From assembly GCA_964569025.1 (NCBI GenBank), contig CAZMSQ010000003.1, positions 1 through 64,000 of the forward strand: DNA of 64,000 bases. The letters run 5' to 3'. Each line of letters begins with the position of its first letter. Position 1 is the first letter of the stretch. Under the pieces are notes generated by a model. It was not told where the DNA came from, did not search any database, and saw nothing but the letters and a program-made list of their open reading frames with translations. Source of the stretch: CAZMSQ01 sp964569025 (GTDB taxonomy: Bacteria; Bacteroidota; Bacteroidia; Chitinophagales; Saprospiraceae). Below are positions 41,764 to 49,890 of this stretch, one piece after another. Made by a program: the position numbers and the translations under genes.

Positions 41764-43308
41764 ATGGATGATCAATTTAAAAAGCTGACTTCTCACTGCA
41801 AAGAATACGGATTTATTTTTCAGTCGAGCGAAGTGTATGACGGACTCGCGGCTGTGTATGATTACGGCCCGTATGGGGTTGAGTTGAAAAATAACCTGAA
41901 GGCTTATTGGTGGAGAGCCATGACGCAGGCGCACGATAATATTGTTGGTATTGATTCGGCCATTTTCATGCACCCCAAAACATGGAAGGCCTCTGGTCAT
42001 GTCGACGCGTTCAATGATCCGATGGTTGACAACAAAGACTCCCGCAAAAGATACCGTGCAGACCAACTGATTGAAGGGTATATGGAGGGGTTGGAGAATA
42101 AAATTCAGAAAGAAGTGACCAAGGCGGCCCGCCGCTTTGGAGATTCTTTTGATCCTGAAATGTTTTTGGCCACCAATGCCCGCGTGCTTGGCTATCAGGA
42201 AGAGCACGGTCGAGTGCGCGAGAGGCTGGCACAGGCTATGACAAATGGTGACCTGGAAGCACTTGGAGAGATGATCACAGATCTCGGCATTGCCTGCCCT
42301 GTGTCAGGGTCACGAAACTGGACCGAAGTAAGGCAGTTCAATCTCATGTTTTCAACCCAGCTTGGCAACATTGCCGGCGAAGAAAGCAAACTTTACCTCC
42401 GTCCGGAAACGGCCCAAGGTATTTTCGTGAATTTCCTGAACGTCCAGAATACAACCCGTCAAAAGTTGCCTTTTGGCATTGCCCAAATCGGGAAGGCTTT
42501 CCGAAACGAGATTGTAGCCCGGCAGTTCATCTTCAGGATGCGGGAATTTGAGCAGATGGAGATGCAGTTTTTTGTTCAGCCAGGCACAGAACTAGATTGG
42601 TATGCCTATTGGAAAGAAGCACGGATGAAGTGGCACAACGCACTTGGGTTCCCCACTGAAAAATACCGGTACCACGACCACGATAATCTCGCCCACTACG
42701 CCAACGCTGCGGTAGACATTGAATTCGAATTCCCATTCGGATTCCGGGAGTTAGAAGGCATTCATTCCCGCACTGATTTTGATCTCAGTGCCCACCAGGA
42801 ATTGTCCGGCCGGAAGATTCAATATTTCGATCCCGAGTCAAACACAAGCTATGTGCCTTATGTCGTGGAGACCTCCATTGGTCTCGACCGCCTGTTTCTC
42901 GCTGTGATGAGCCACTGTCTGCAGGAAGAAACTGTGCCGGATTCAAAAGGCAAAGATGCAACACGGACAGTGCTCAAGCTACCCCCGGCACTGGCTCCAG
43001 TGAAATGCGCTGTGCTACCGCTCGTTAAAAACAAGCCTGAACTTACCGAAAAGGCCCGCAGCATTTTTAACAGCCTCAAATTTGCATTTCCCTGCCAGTA
43101 CGATGAAAAAGATGCCATCGGCCGCCGGTACCGGCGGCAGGATGCCATCGGTACACCATTTTGCGTTACTGTCGATTTCGAAACCCTGACCGACGGTCAG
43201 GTTACCATTCGGGAGCGTGACTCGCTCGCGCAAAAACGGGTCGCCATTGAGGCTGTTGAGCACATGGTCAGCAGTCAGACTGACCTGAAATCAATGCTGA
43301 CCGGATAA
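41764..43308 (+). CDS. glyQS: Glycyl-tRNA synthetase, class II homodimer type
   Basis: 514 aa. Single-chain (alpha2) GlyRS. It starts MDDQFKKLTSHCKEYGFIFQ with SSEVYDGLAAVYDYGPYG; class II motif 2 is FRNEIVARQFIFRMREFEQME; motif 3 is VETSIGLDRLFLAVM; the anticodon-binding domain shows KDAIGRRYRRQDAIGTPFCV. The Met at 41764 is chosen over 41734 because relatives begin at MDDQFKKL. Cys-rich insert and HDHDNLAHYANAAVDIEFEF are as in bacterial single-chain enzymes. Confidence 0.96.
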   Translation: MDDQFKKLTSHCKEYGFIFQSSEVYDGLAAVYDYGPYGVELKNNLKAYWWRAMTQAHDNIVGIDSAIFMHPKTWKASGHVDAFNDPMVDNKDSRKRYRADQLIEGYMEGLENKIQKEVTKAARRFGDSFDPEMFLATNARVLGYQEEHGRVRERLAQAMTNGDLEALGEMITDLGIACPVSGSRNWTEVRQFNLMFSTQLGNIAGEESKLYLRPETAQGIFVNFLNVQNTTRQKLPFGIAQIGKAFRNEIVARQFIFRMREFEQMEMQFFVQPGTELDWYAYWKEARMKWHNALGFPTEKYRYHDHDNLAHYANAAVDIEFEFPFGFRELEGIHSRTDFDLSAHQELSGRKIQYFDPESNTSYVPYVVETSIGLDRLFLAVMSHCLQEETVPDSKGKDATRTVLKLPPALAPVKCAVLPLVKNKPELTEKARSIFNSLKFAFPCQYDEKDAIGRRYRRQDAIGTPFCVTVDFETLTDGQVTIRERDSLAQKRVAIEAVEHMVSSQTDLKSMLTG

Positions 43309-43360
43309 TTCAGCTTCCTGTAAAATTATTGCTATCATTGCAGCGAGTAAACCTATAAAA

Positions 43361-44320
43361 ATGGATGCCTCGCTGATTACCGGGAACCTGACCAACCCTG
43401 CCCTCCTGTTCTTCATTCTGGGCCTTTTGGCGGTCGCTGTGAAGAGTGATTTGGAGATTCCACCCAATTCCTCCAAATTTATTTCGCTCTACCTGCTTTT
43501 CTCAATTGGCTTCAAGGGTGGTCATGAACTGACCCATGAGGATTTCACGACAGAAGTAGTCGCTGTCATTGCATATGGCATCGCCTCATCGTTGGTGATC
43601 CCTGTCATCACCTTTTCCCTGCTCCGGCAAAGGCTTGGAGTCGACAATGCAGTAGCTGTATCTGCTGCATATGGGAGTGTCAGTGCAGTCACATTCATCA
43701 CAGCTGTTAGCTACTTAGAAATAAATAACATACAGCCACACGGGCACATGGTGGCTGTCATGGCACTCATGGAAAGCCCCGCCATTATTGCGGGTCTTCT
43801 GCTACTCTCTCTTTACGGCCAGTCAAATGAATCCCGCCTCCGAAAACGGGAGGCGGTCATCCACTCTTTCACCAACGGCAGTGTTTGGCTCATCCTAGGC
43901 AGCCTCCTCATCGGCTTTCTAGCCGATGACAAGCAGGCCCGTGGCATTGAACCCTTTACCACAGACATCTTCAAAGGGTTTTTGGCCATCTTTCTGCTCG
44001 ACATGGGCATTCTCTCAGGCCGAAAAATCAAAGCTCTCATTTCCAACGGTATACAGCCCATCGCATTCGCCCTTCTTGCCCCCCTCGTCTTCGGTTGCGC
44101 CTCCGCCTGGCTCACCGGCCTTATCACCACAGATACCGGAGACCGTTTCCTGCTCTCCATCCTTGCAGCCAGCGCATCCTACATCGCCGTCCCGGCTGCC
44201 ATGAAAATGGCTGTCCCCAATGCCAACCCGGGCCTCTACCTCCCAATGGCTCTCGCCGTAACCTTCCCAATGAACATCACTCTGGGCATGCCACTCTACC
44301 TGGCCATCATCAGCATGTAA
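43361..44320 (+). CDS. sbtA: SbtA-type sodium-dependent bicarbonate transporter
   Basis: 319 aa, about ten membrane spans arranged as an inverted repeat. Family signatures: NPALLFFILGLLAVAVKSDLE, FSIGFKGGHEL, SAAYGSVSAVTFITA and MESPAIIAGLLL, with a hydrophilic mid-loop (QSNESRLRKREAVIHS). SbtA imports bicarbonate with sodium in cyanobacteria; homologues in heterotrophs are thought to feed carboxylases. No SbtB (PII-like) gene lies next to it in this window. It is 52 bases after glyQS on the same strand. Confidence 0.88.
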   Translation: MDASLITGNLTNPALLFFILGLLAVAVKSDLEIPPNSSKFISLYLLFSIGFKGGHELTHEDFTTEVVAVIAYGIASSLVIPVITFSLLRQRLGVDNAVAVSAAYGSVSAVTFITAVSYLEINNIQPHGHMVAVMALMESPAIIAGLLLLSLYGQSNESRLRKREAVIHSFTNGSVWLILGSLLIGFLADDKQARGIEPFTTDIFKGFLAIFLLDMGILSGRKIKALISNGIQPIAFALLAPLVFGCASAWLTGLITTDTGDRFLLSILAASASYIAVPAAMKMAVPNANPGLYLPMALAVTFPMNITLGMPLYLAIISM

Positions 44321-44346
44321 TGCCACCAATCAATCACCCCCGACCA

Positions 44347-44397
44347 CCCCGGTCGGACCGCTATAGCCGTCGGACCGCTATAGCGGTCCGACCGGGG
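44347..44397. repeat. Perfect 20-bp inverted repeat with nested palindrome
   Basis: CCCCGGTCGGACCGCTATAG (44347-44366) and its exact reverse complement (44378-44397) flank an 11-base centre. GTCGGACCGCTATAG also recurs as a direct repeat (44352 and 44370), and CGGACCGCTATAGCGGTCCG is a 20-bp perfect palindrome by itself. It is much more GC-rich than its surroundings and lies 27 bases after the sbtA stop. Candidate extragenic palindromic element or bidirectional terminator, but no T-run follows. Confidence 0.75.
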
Positions 44398-44413
44398 TCT
44401 TGCGTGGCGCCGC

Positions 44414-44456
44414 AAAAAAATACAGGGCTGGCAGACTTGGTCCACCAGCCCTGTAT
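44414..44456 (-). terminator. Intrinsic terminator of the thiolase gene
   Basis: On the minus strand ATACAGGGCTGG pairs perfectly with CCAGCCCTGTAT (12 bp) and is followed by TTTTTTT (44420-44414). Located 23 bases after the thiolase stop codon. Confidence 0.85.
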
Positions 44457-44478
44457 GGGGATTCGGGGCAAGGTGCGG

Positions 44479-45657
44479 TCAGACCCGTTCAATCACCATG
44501 GCTGAGGCGCCGCCGCCACCGTTACAGATTGCAGCGAGACCAGTCTTGCCACCTTTGCGATGAAGCACATTCACAAGTGTGGTCACGATGCGTGCTCCAG
44601 AAGCTCCCAGAGGGTGACCCAGGGAGACTGCACCGCCAAACACATTTACATTTTCGAATGTATAGCCCATTTCACGTGCAAAAACCATCGCTACAACGGA
44701 AAAAGCCTCATTTACCTCAACAAAGTCGATATCTGTGGCCTTCAGGCCTGCCCGCTCAAGGGCCAGAGGCGCTGCCTTTGCAGGAGCCGTCGTGAACCGG
44801 TTAGGATCATGGGCTGCGTCAGCAAAAGAAACAATGCGCGCAAGTGGCTTCAGGCCAAGCTCTTTGACTTTCTCTCCGGAGGCAAGTACCAAAGCTGCAG
44901 CCCCGTCATTTATCGTGGATGCGTTCGCTGCTGTCACAGTGCCGTCTTTCGTAAATGCCGGCCTGAGGGCAGGAATCTTTTCAAACTTCACTTTCCTAAA
45001 CTCTTCGTCCTCGGAAATAACCAATGGGTCTCCTTTTCGCTGAGGAACTGACACAGGGACAATCTCATGTGCAAAGTCTCCATTCTCGGTGGCCGCAGCA
45101 GATCGCTGATATGACTGAATGGCAAAATTGTCTTGCTCCTCCCTTGAAATGCCATACTCGGCCGCAGTCGCATCTGCACAAGTACCCATAGCCTTGTGGT
45201 CATAAGCATCTGTCAAACCATCTTTCGCAAGCCCATCTACCAGCGTTACGTCTCCATACTTCGCACCCCACCTGACATTCGGCGCGTAGTAAGGGATGTT
45301 TGACATGCTTTCCATACCTCCTACTACTATGATATCTCCGTGCCCAATCATAATATTGGTAGCCCCAAACATAATGGCCTTGATCCCCGAAGAACAAACC
45401 TTATTGACCGTTGTGCACGGCACTGTATTGGGAATCCCCGCCCCGAGGGCAGCCTGACGCGCCGGTGCCTGACCGATATTGGCACTGACCACATTCCCAA
45501 AAAATACTTCATTGACCTGTTCCCCCTTTATCTGTGCCTTCTCAAGAGCTCCGGCAATTGCAACGGATCCAAGCTGGACCGAAGACAAAGACAACAATGA
45601 GCCACCAAAGCTACCCATCGGGGTTCGGACAGCTGAGACAATAAATACTTCTTTCAT
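44479..45657 (-). CDS. Acetyl-CoA C-acetyltransferase (thiolase)
   Basis: 392 aa, family length. It either cleaves acetoacetyl-CoA or 3-ketoacyl-CoA, or condenses two acetyl-CoA. The acyl-accepting Cys is in TVNKVCSSGIKA, the catalytic His in GGAVSLGHPLGASGARI, and the second Cys in LAAICNGGGGASAMVIE. The start MKEVFIVSAVRTPMGSFGGS is classic. No fatty-acid-oxidation neighbour is present, so biosynthetic versus degradative use cannot be told. It ends in a strong intrinsic terminator. Confidence 0.95.
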   Translation of the reverse strand: MKEVFIVSAVRTPMGSFGGSLLSLSSVQLGSVAIAGALEKAQIKGEQVNEVFFGNVVSANIGQAPARQAALGAGIPNTVPCTTVNKVCSSGIKAIMFGATNIMIGHGDIIVVGGMESMSNIPYYAPNVRWGAKYGDVTLVDGLAKDGLTDAYDHKAMGTCADATAAEYGISREEQDNFAIQSYQRSAAATENGDFAHEIVPVSVPQRKGDPLVISEDEEFRKVKFEKIPALRPAFTKDGTVTAANASTINDGAAALVLASGEKVKELGLKPLARIVSFADAAHDPNRFTTAPAKAAPLALERAGLKATDIDFVEVNEAFSVVAMVFAREMGYTFENVNVFGGAVSLGHPLGASGARIVTTLVNVLHRKGGKTGLAAICNGGGGASAMVIERV

Positions 45658-45797
45658 AAATATGGAACTTTTCCGCGTGAATAATGGGTTGTGTAGTGTG
45701 TGGGATAAAGATACATATTCTCAACGCTGAAAACCCTCAAGGTTCGGGGTGAGAAAGTCCAATAAAGGTCGCAATAGTCATTCTTATAGGAATTCTC

Positions 45798-45828
45798 TTG
45801 CAATTGACCCACTAAGATTGTATATTCG
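45798..45828 (+). promoter_or_regulatory. Promoter of the initiator tRNA
   Basis: TTG (45798-45800), 20 bases, TATATTCG (45821-45828): Bacteroidota consensus with one change in the -7 box. The tRNA begins 22 bases further on. Confidence 0.65.
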
Positions 45829-45850
45829 CACTCCCGAAAGGGAATAACAC

Positions 45851-45923
<73 letters not shown>

Positions 45924-45931
45924 CTACAAAA

Positions 45932-45966
45932 AAAACGGTTATACTTTTATAAAGTGTAGCCGTTTT
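45932..45966. terminator. Bidirectional terminator after tRNA-fMet
   Basis: AAAACGGTTATACTTT can pair with AAAGTGTAGCCGTTTT (16 pairs with a few G-T) around a three-base loop, followed by Ts on the plus strand and, read in the other direction, by Ts from the A-run before it. It ends the tRNA transcript and also serves the convergent small gene. Confidence 0.85.
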
Positions 45967-46278
45967 TTATTTGTCCTCGATGTATCTCATACCCTCAACT
46001 CCCTTACTTAGTACCACTTTAACCTTAGCGTCAGCTCCATTCTCATTTTCAAAATAGACCAATTTGTCCTTACTGATAGGCACATTGGTTTTACCTTTTG
46101 GAACCAACCCAAAACCCTGGGTTACTTTTTCTGATTCTTTATCTACCACTTTGATTATGACCGTCAAGTCTGATCGGTTAATCAACTCGGCAGAGTTATT
46201 CTTGTCATTAAATTCACCTGACAGAAAGGTTTTGATTAGCAGGAATAATAAGGCCTGATTTGGATGTTGAGCAAGCAT
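45967..46278 (-). CDS. Small hypothetical protein, possibly truncated
   Basis: 103 aa. A hydrophobic N-terminus (NQALLFLLIKTFLSGEF) resembles a membrane anchor or shortened signal peptide. The rest is a compact strand-rich domain (SAELINRSDLTVIIKVVDKE, KLVYFENENGADAKVKVVL). An in-frame stop directly precedes the ATG, so no longer N-terminus is possible. It uses more AT-rich codons than its neighbours. I do not recognise a family; it could be a remnant of a longer exported protein. Confidence 0.55.
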   Translation of the reverse strand: MLAQHPNQALLFLLIKTFLSGEFNDKNNSAELINRSDLTVIIKVVDKESEKVTQGFGLVPKGKTNVPISKDKLVYFENENGADAKVKVVLSKGVEGMRYIEDK

Positions 46279-46321
46279 TTAGAGTTGTTAGGGCAACTCA
46301 ATCTCAAATTGTGGGACTAAT

Positions 46322-47011
46322 TCATTCCCCTCTTTTGTGCTCTCGAAGCAGCTCTATATAGGTGGCACTGATAAGTCCGGTTGGAATGGCGATAAGGCCA
46401 ATTCCAATGACGGCAACAAATGAAGCAATCACTTTCCCGAAGGGTGTGACGGGTGCAATATCGCCGTAGCCGACGGTTGTAAGCGTTTCGAGTGCCCACC
46501 AAATCGAATTCCCCATATTATTAAATGATTCTGGCTGGGCTGGATTCTCGGCATAGAAAATAATAATCCCGCAAAACGTAATCAGGATGGCGCTCAGGAG
46601 AAGCGTCAGTGCCAGCTCGGACCTGACTCGATTGAAGACCTCTGCCAGATTCCGGATGGCCTGACTGTGCTGACTGAGTTTCATAATACGCAGCGCCCTG
46701 AAAAGCCGGAGCATACGGAGAGACCTCGAATCGAATACAAAGGCGAAGGGGAGGTAAAAGGGGAGAATGGCAATCAGGTCAATAAGACCGAAAAGGGAAA
46801 AATTATATTTAAAACCCTTGGTCAACCGGTAGTTGAGAATGGTCCGATACACATACTCAATGGTGAAGAGCAGTATGGTGACCAATTCAAAGATGGCGAA
46901 AAAAGAGGCATATTGAGAACCGAGATCCGGATCAGACTCAATGATAATTGCAACGGTGGAGAGGATAATGAGACCGTAGACAAAATTATCAATGACTGCT
47001 GTGAACTTCAA
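46322..47011 (-). CDS. Voltage-gated potassium-type ion channel, 229 aa
   Basis: Six-span cation channel subunit that would assemble as a tetramer in the inner membrane. The S4 voltage sensor has repeated Arg (SRSLRMLRLFRALRIMKLSQ), and the selectivity filter is the K+ type TTVGYGDIAPVTPFGK. A helical S6 (LIAIPTGLISATYIELLRE) ends the chain, with no cytoplasmic RCK domain. Lies 43 bases downstream of the tail-specific protease gene on the same strand. Confidence 0.92.
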   Translation of the reverse strand: MKFTAVIDNFVYGLIILSTVAIIIESDPDLGSQYASFFAIFELVTILLFTIEYVYRTILNYRLTKGFKYNFSLFGLIDLIAILPFYLPFAFVFDSRSLRMLRLFRALRIMKLSQHSQAIRNLAEVFNRVRSELALTLLLSAILITFCGIIIFYAENPAQPESFNNMGNSIWWALETLTTVGYGDIAPVTPFGKVIASFVAVIGIGLIAIPTGLISATYIELLREHKRGE

Positions 47012-47054
47012 GGCAACTGCTCATTTTGCGGAGGTGATATAGTTCTACATCCTG

Positions 47055-49238
47055 TCAATCGAGATTCACCATATCATTCATGATCAGCAATGCCTCCTCG
47101 ATATAAGGATCTTTGCGGATTGATTCAATCCAGTCATCATTTCGTGCCTGCCGCGACTCATCTATGGCAATATACTCCTTATCAGCTTCAAGATTTGAGA
47201 CAGACAGGAGGTCAATCACTGGAAAGAGATTCTTGTATTTGTCGGCTTCTTCCTTCCTTTCCTGCTGAAGTGAAGTATATGCATCAAGTTGCAAGGGCCA
47301 TTCACTCACATCACTTTGGTCTTTCAGCCTCTGGGCATTTTCAGCAACTCGCCCAAAAACCGGGCTTTCAGCAGTACGCTGCTGAGACCGCTTCTTTAGT
47401 TCATCGAGAAAATCAAGCGAATAGACACTCTGCGAGAATTCAACTGGCTCTATCTGAGACCAATCAAGCGGATAATCATTATCTTTCTCTCCTACTGTCA
47501 TGTACATATACTTGTCAGGCAGTACAATATCAGGAATTACCCCTTTGAGCTGATTCGAGCCCCCATCGATGCGATAAAATTTCTGGATGGTCAGCTTGAC
47601 CTGCCCGAGGGGCTTGACATCATCATGACCTCTCAGAGCCTGATCGAGGTCAAAGAACCGTTGAACGGTTCCCTTCCCGAAAGTAGAGGTACTGCCTACC
47701 AAAACAGCACGACCATAGTCCTGAAGAGCTCCTGCAAGAATTTCAGAGGCTGAAGCACTGAACTGATTGACCAAAACGATAAGCGGACCATCGTACTGGA
47801 CGCGGGGATCCTTGTCTCGATAAATTCTCGCTCCACCCTGGCGGGCCTTAACCTGAACCACCGGACCTTCCTCAATAAACAGCCCGGTCATTTCAATGGC
47901 ATCATTCAGTGACCCGCCGCCATTTGAACGCAGATCGAGGATGATGCCACTGACTCCGGCTTCATTCAGTTTATCGAGCTCAGCAGCCATGTCATCTGCA
48001 CTGCTGCGCCCGCCGAGCCTGTTAAAATCAGCATAAAATGATGGCAATTTAATGTATCCGATTTTACTGATGTCATCGCCATAATCCAGAATTACAGACT
48101 TGACGTAACCTTCATCAATAATGACCACGTCTCTGATGATGGGAATAATCTCGGTCGTCCCATCAGACTTTTTCACTGTGAGTCGAACTTCAGTCCCTTT
48201 TTTACCTCGAATCAGCTTTACGGCATCATCCACCCGCATCCCGACCACGCTGACCGGCTCTCCGTCAGCCTGTGCCACTTCAAGAATCAGATCATTGGCT
48301 TCCAGTTCTTTTTGCTTCCATGCCGGCCCGCCTGGAATGACTTCCACAATTTGGACGTAATCATCTTTCTGGCTTAATCTGGCACCTATTCCTTCGAGCG
48401 TGCCTGACATATTGATATCGAAATCTTCCTTATCCTTGGGCTTCAGATACCCAGTATGCGGATCGTAAATATTTGTAAGTGCGTTGAGATAGGAGGTCAT
48501 CCAATCTTCCCGCCTCAGTTTATCCATTCTCTTTGTCCGGGCCTCGAAATCCTCCAGGACGTCTTCCCGGGCCTTTTGTTCGAGTTCTTCAAATGTTTTT
48601 GTGAGAATATCATCGTCATCATCTTCTTCCTCATTCTCTTCTCCATTCTCTTCCTCTGGATTATCTTTTGTTTCAGCTCCCTTCGCCTTCTCCTCACTCG
48701 CTTTTTGTTGCTTATCAAGACTGCGGTGCAGCTTGCGAAGTACTTCGTATTTCAGATATTTCCGCCAGTATTCCCGCAATTCCTCATCGTCTGCTGCCCA
48801 GTCTTTTTGTTCTCCATCCAGCTCAATGATTTCCATGGTTTCAAAATCGAAAGGGGCAGCGAGAATCTCTTTGTAATAGGATTCAGTTTTTTCAATGGCT
48901 GCATCCATGAGGGAAGTAGAAAGGTTGAAGAATTCATACGACCCGACTCTGATTTCATCATCGACTGAAAGCCGAAACTGTTCGAGTGCATGAATATCTT
49001 TTTGAGTGAAGTACAACTTCCCACCATCCATACGATCGATATACAGGTCGAATACCTTCTCAGACAATTGGTCATCAACTGCGACTGGCTGAAAATGAAG
49101 CTGATTCAGACCCGATAAAATGGCATTCATGAGGAGTGCCTCCTTATCCGGGTTGGTTTGAGAAGAGCTTGGCCACCACGCTCCAGCTACAATAGCGAGG
49201 ACGAGAATAGAGAAATAAAGGGATCCGCGAAATTTCAT
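47055..49238 (-). CDS. prc: Carboxy-terminal (tail-specific) processing protease, S41 family
   Basis: 727-aa periplasmic serine protease. The signal segment (LYFSILVLAIVAGAWW) is followed by an N-terminal helical region, a PDZ domain (about 245-340, GTLEGIGARLSQKDDYVQIV and VVGMRVDDAVKLIRGKKGTE) and the S41 peptidase core. Catalytic Ser is in VNQFSASASEILAGALQDYG and Lys in STFGKGTVQRF. A C-terminal DUF3340-like region is present, as in E. coli Prc. Odd: a highly acidic insert about residue 200 (EEENGEENEEEDDDDD) before the PDZ domain. It degrades or trims proteins from their C-terminus. Confidence 0.93.
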   Translation of the reverse strand: MKFRGSLYFSILVLAIVAGAWWPSSSQTNPDKEALLMNAILSGLNQLHFQPVAVDDQLSEKVFDLYIDRMDGGKLYFTQKDIHALEQFRLSVDDEIRVGSYEFFNLSTSLMDAAIEKTESYYKEILAAPFDFETMEIIELDGEQKDWAADDEELREYWRKYLKYEVLRKLHRSLDKQQKASEEKAKGAETKDNPEEENGEENEEEDDDDDILTKTFEELEQKAREDVLEDFEARTKRMDKLRREDWMTSYLNALTNIYDPHTGYLKPKDKEDFDINMSGTLEGIGARLSQKDDYVQIVEVIPGGPAWKQKELEANDLILEVAQADGEPVSVVGMRVDDAVKLIRGKKGTEVRLTVKKSDGTTEIIPIIRDVVIIDEGYVKSVILDYGDDISKIGYIKLPSFYADFNRLGGRSSADDMAAELDKLNEAGVSGIILDLRSNGGGSLNDAIEMTGLFIEEGPVVQVKARQGGARIYRDKDPRVQYDGPLIVLVNQFSASASEILAGALQDYGRAVLVGSTSTFGKGTVQRFFDLDQALRGHDDVKPLGQVKLTIQKFYRIDGGSNQLKGVIPDIVLPDKYMYMTVGEKDNDYPLDWSQIEPVEFSQSVYSLDFLDELKKRSQQRTAESPVFGRVAENAQRLKDQSDVSEWPLQLDAYTSLQQERKEEADKYKNLFPVIDLLSVSNLEADKEYIAIDESRQARNDDWIESIRKDPYIEEALLIMNDMVNLD

Positions 49239-49318
49239 GTAAGAGAGTTATTTGGGAGTTTAACGAAAAAATGAGAAGATTGGTTTGTCTCCAAACAATG
49301 AAAGCCGGTTCTGCTTTG

Positions 49319-49819
49319 TTATTCGCCCCGAAAATACCAGGTGATTCGGGATTTGGATACCACCTCTCCGTGTTTGTCGACCCCGACGGTCTGGATTTCA
49401 ACCATTTGTTTTTCCCCTGTCGCAACCGCCTTTTGAACGGCCTTCTGAATCAGGTCGCCTTCCGAACAAGTGAAGATGACACGGGAAGTTGCCTTTTTCA
49501 CAAATTCCATTTCGAATCCTGAGACCAGCATTCGGACCCTCCCCATGCCCTGAATTGCAATGGTGGCCAGAACCCCGGTTGAGAGTTCGGCTGCCCCGCA
49601 CTGCGCAGCAAAATAGACTGACCTGAATGGATTTTTGGTCATATACCAGAAGGGCAGAATGACTGAGGCCTCTTTGGGGTTCACACTGTGCAATCTGATA
49701 CCCATAAAAAATGCCGACGGAATCCGTGCCAGGAGATAGAGTCCAAAAAGGACAGGAGATGTAAGGCGCCGGATGTGGGCCGTTCTGAGTGCTTCGAGCT
49801 CATTTACGGGCTGGTTCAT
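49319..49819 (-). CDS. DUF4442 hotdog-fold protein, thioesterase-like
   Basis: 166 aa. The hotdog-fold pattern is visible: RLHSVNPKEASVILPFWYMT, the central helix FRSVYFAAQCGAAELSTGVL and the strand KATSRVIFTCSEGDLIQKAV. DUF4442 proteins resemble acyl-CoA thioesterases of the PaaI group, but activity has not been shown for most. No catalytic residue can be singled out. It diverges from sucC. Confidence 0.8.
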   Translation of the reverse strand: MNQPVNELEALRTAHIRRLTSPVLFGLYLLARIPSAFFMGIRLHSVNPKEASVILPFWYMTKNPFRSVYFAAQCGAAELSTGVLATIAIQGMGRVRMLVSGFEMEFVKKATSRVIFTCSEGDLIQKAVQKAVATGEKQMVEIQTVGVDKHGEVVSKSRITWYFRGE

Positions 49820-49890
49820 TCAAATTTCCATTCAAAAATGACGTACTTTGCGTGAAATCGCAATCTTCAAAATCCCTAAACAAATAATTC

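Noticed and set aside
44347..44456. Short CRISPR-like array, because GTCGGACCGCTATAG recurs
   Set aside because: Only two direct copies, three bases apart, fully explained by the large inverted repeat plus a separate terminator hairpin; no spacers and no cas genes.
48515..48968. Frames rich in Ser, Arg/Lys or Ile/Phe opposite the acidic insert of the tail-specific protease
   Set aside because: They arise from translating the repetitive GAA/GAT tract in other frames; the protease frame is the conserved one.
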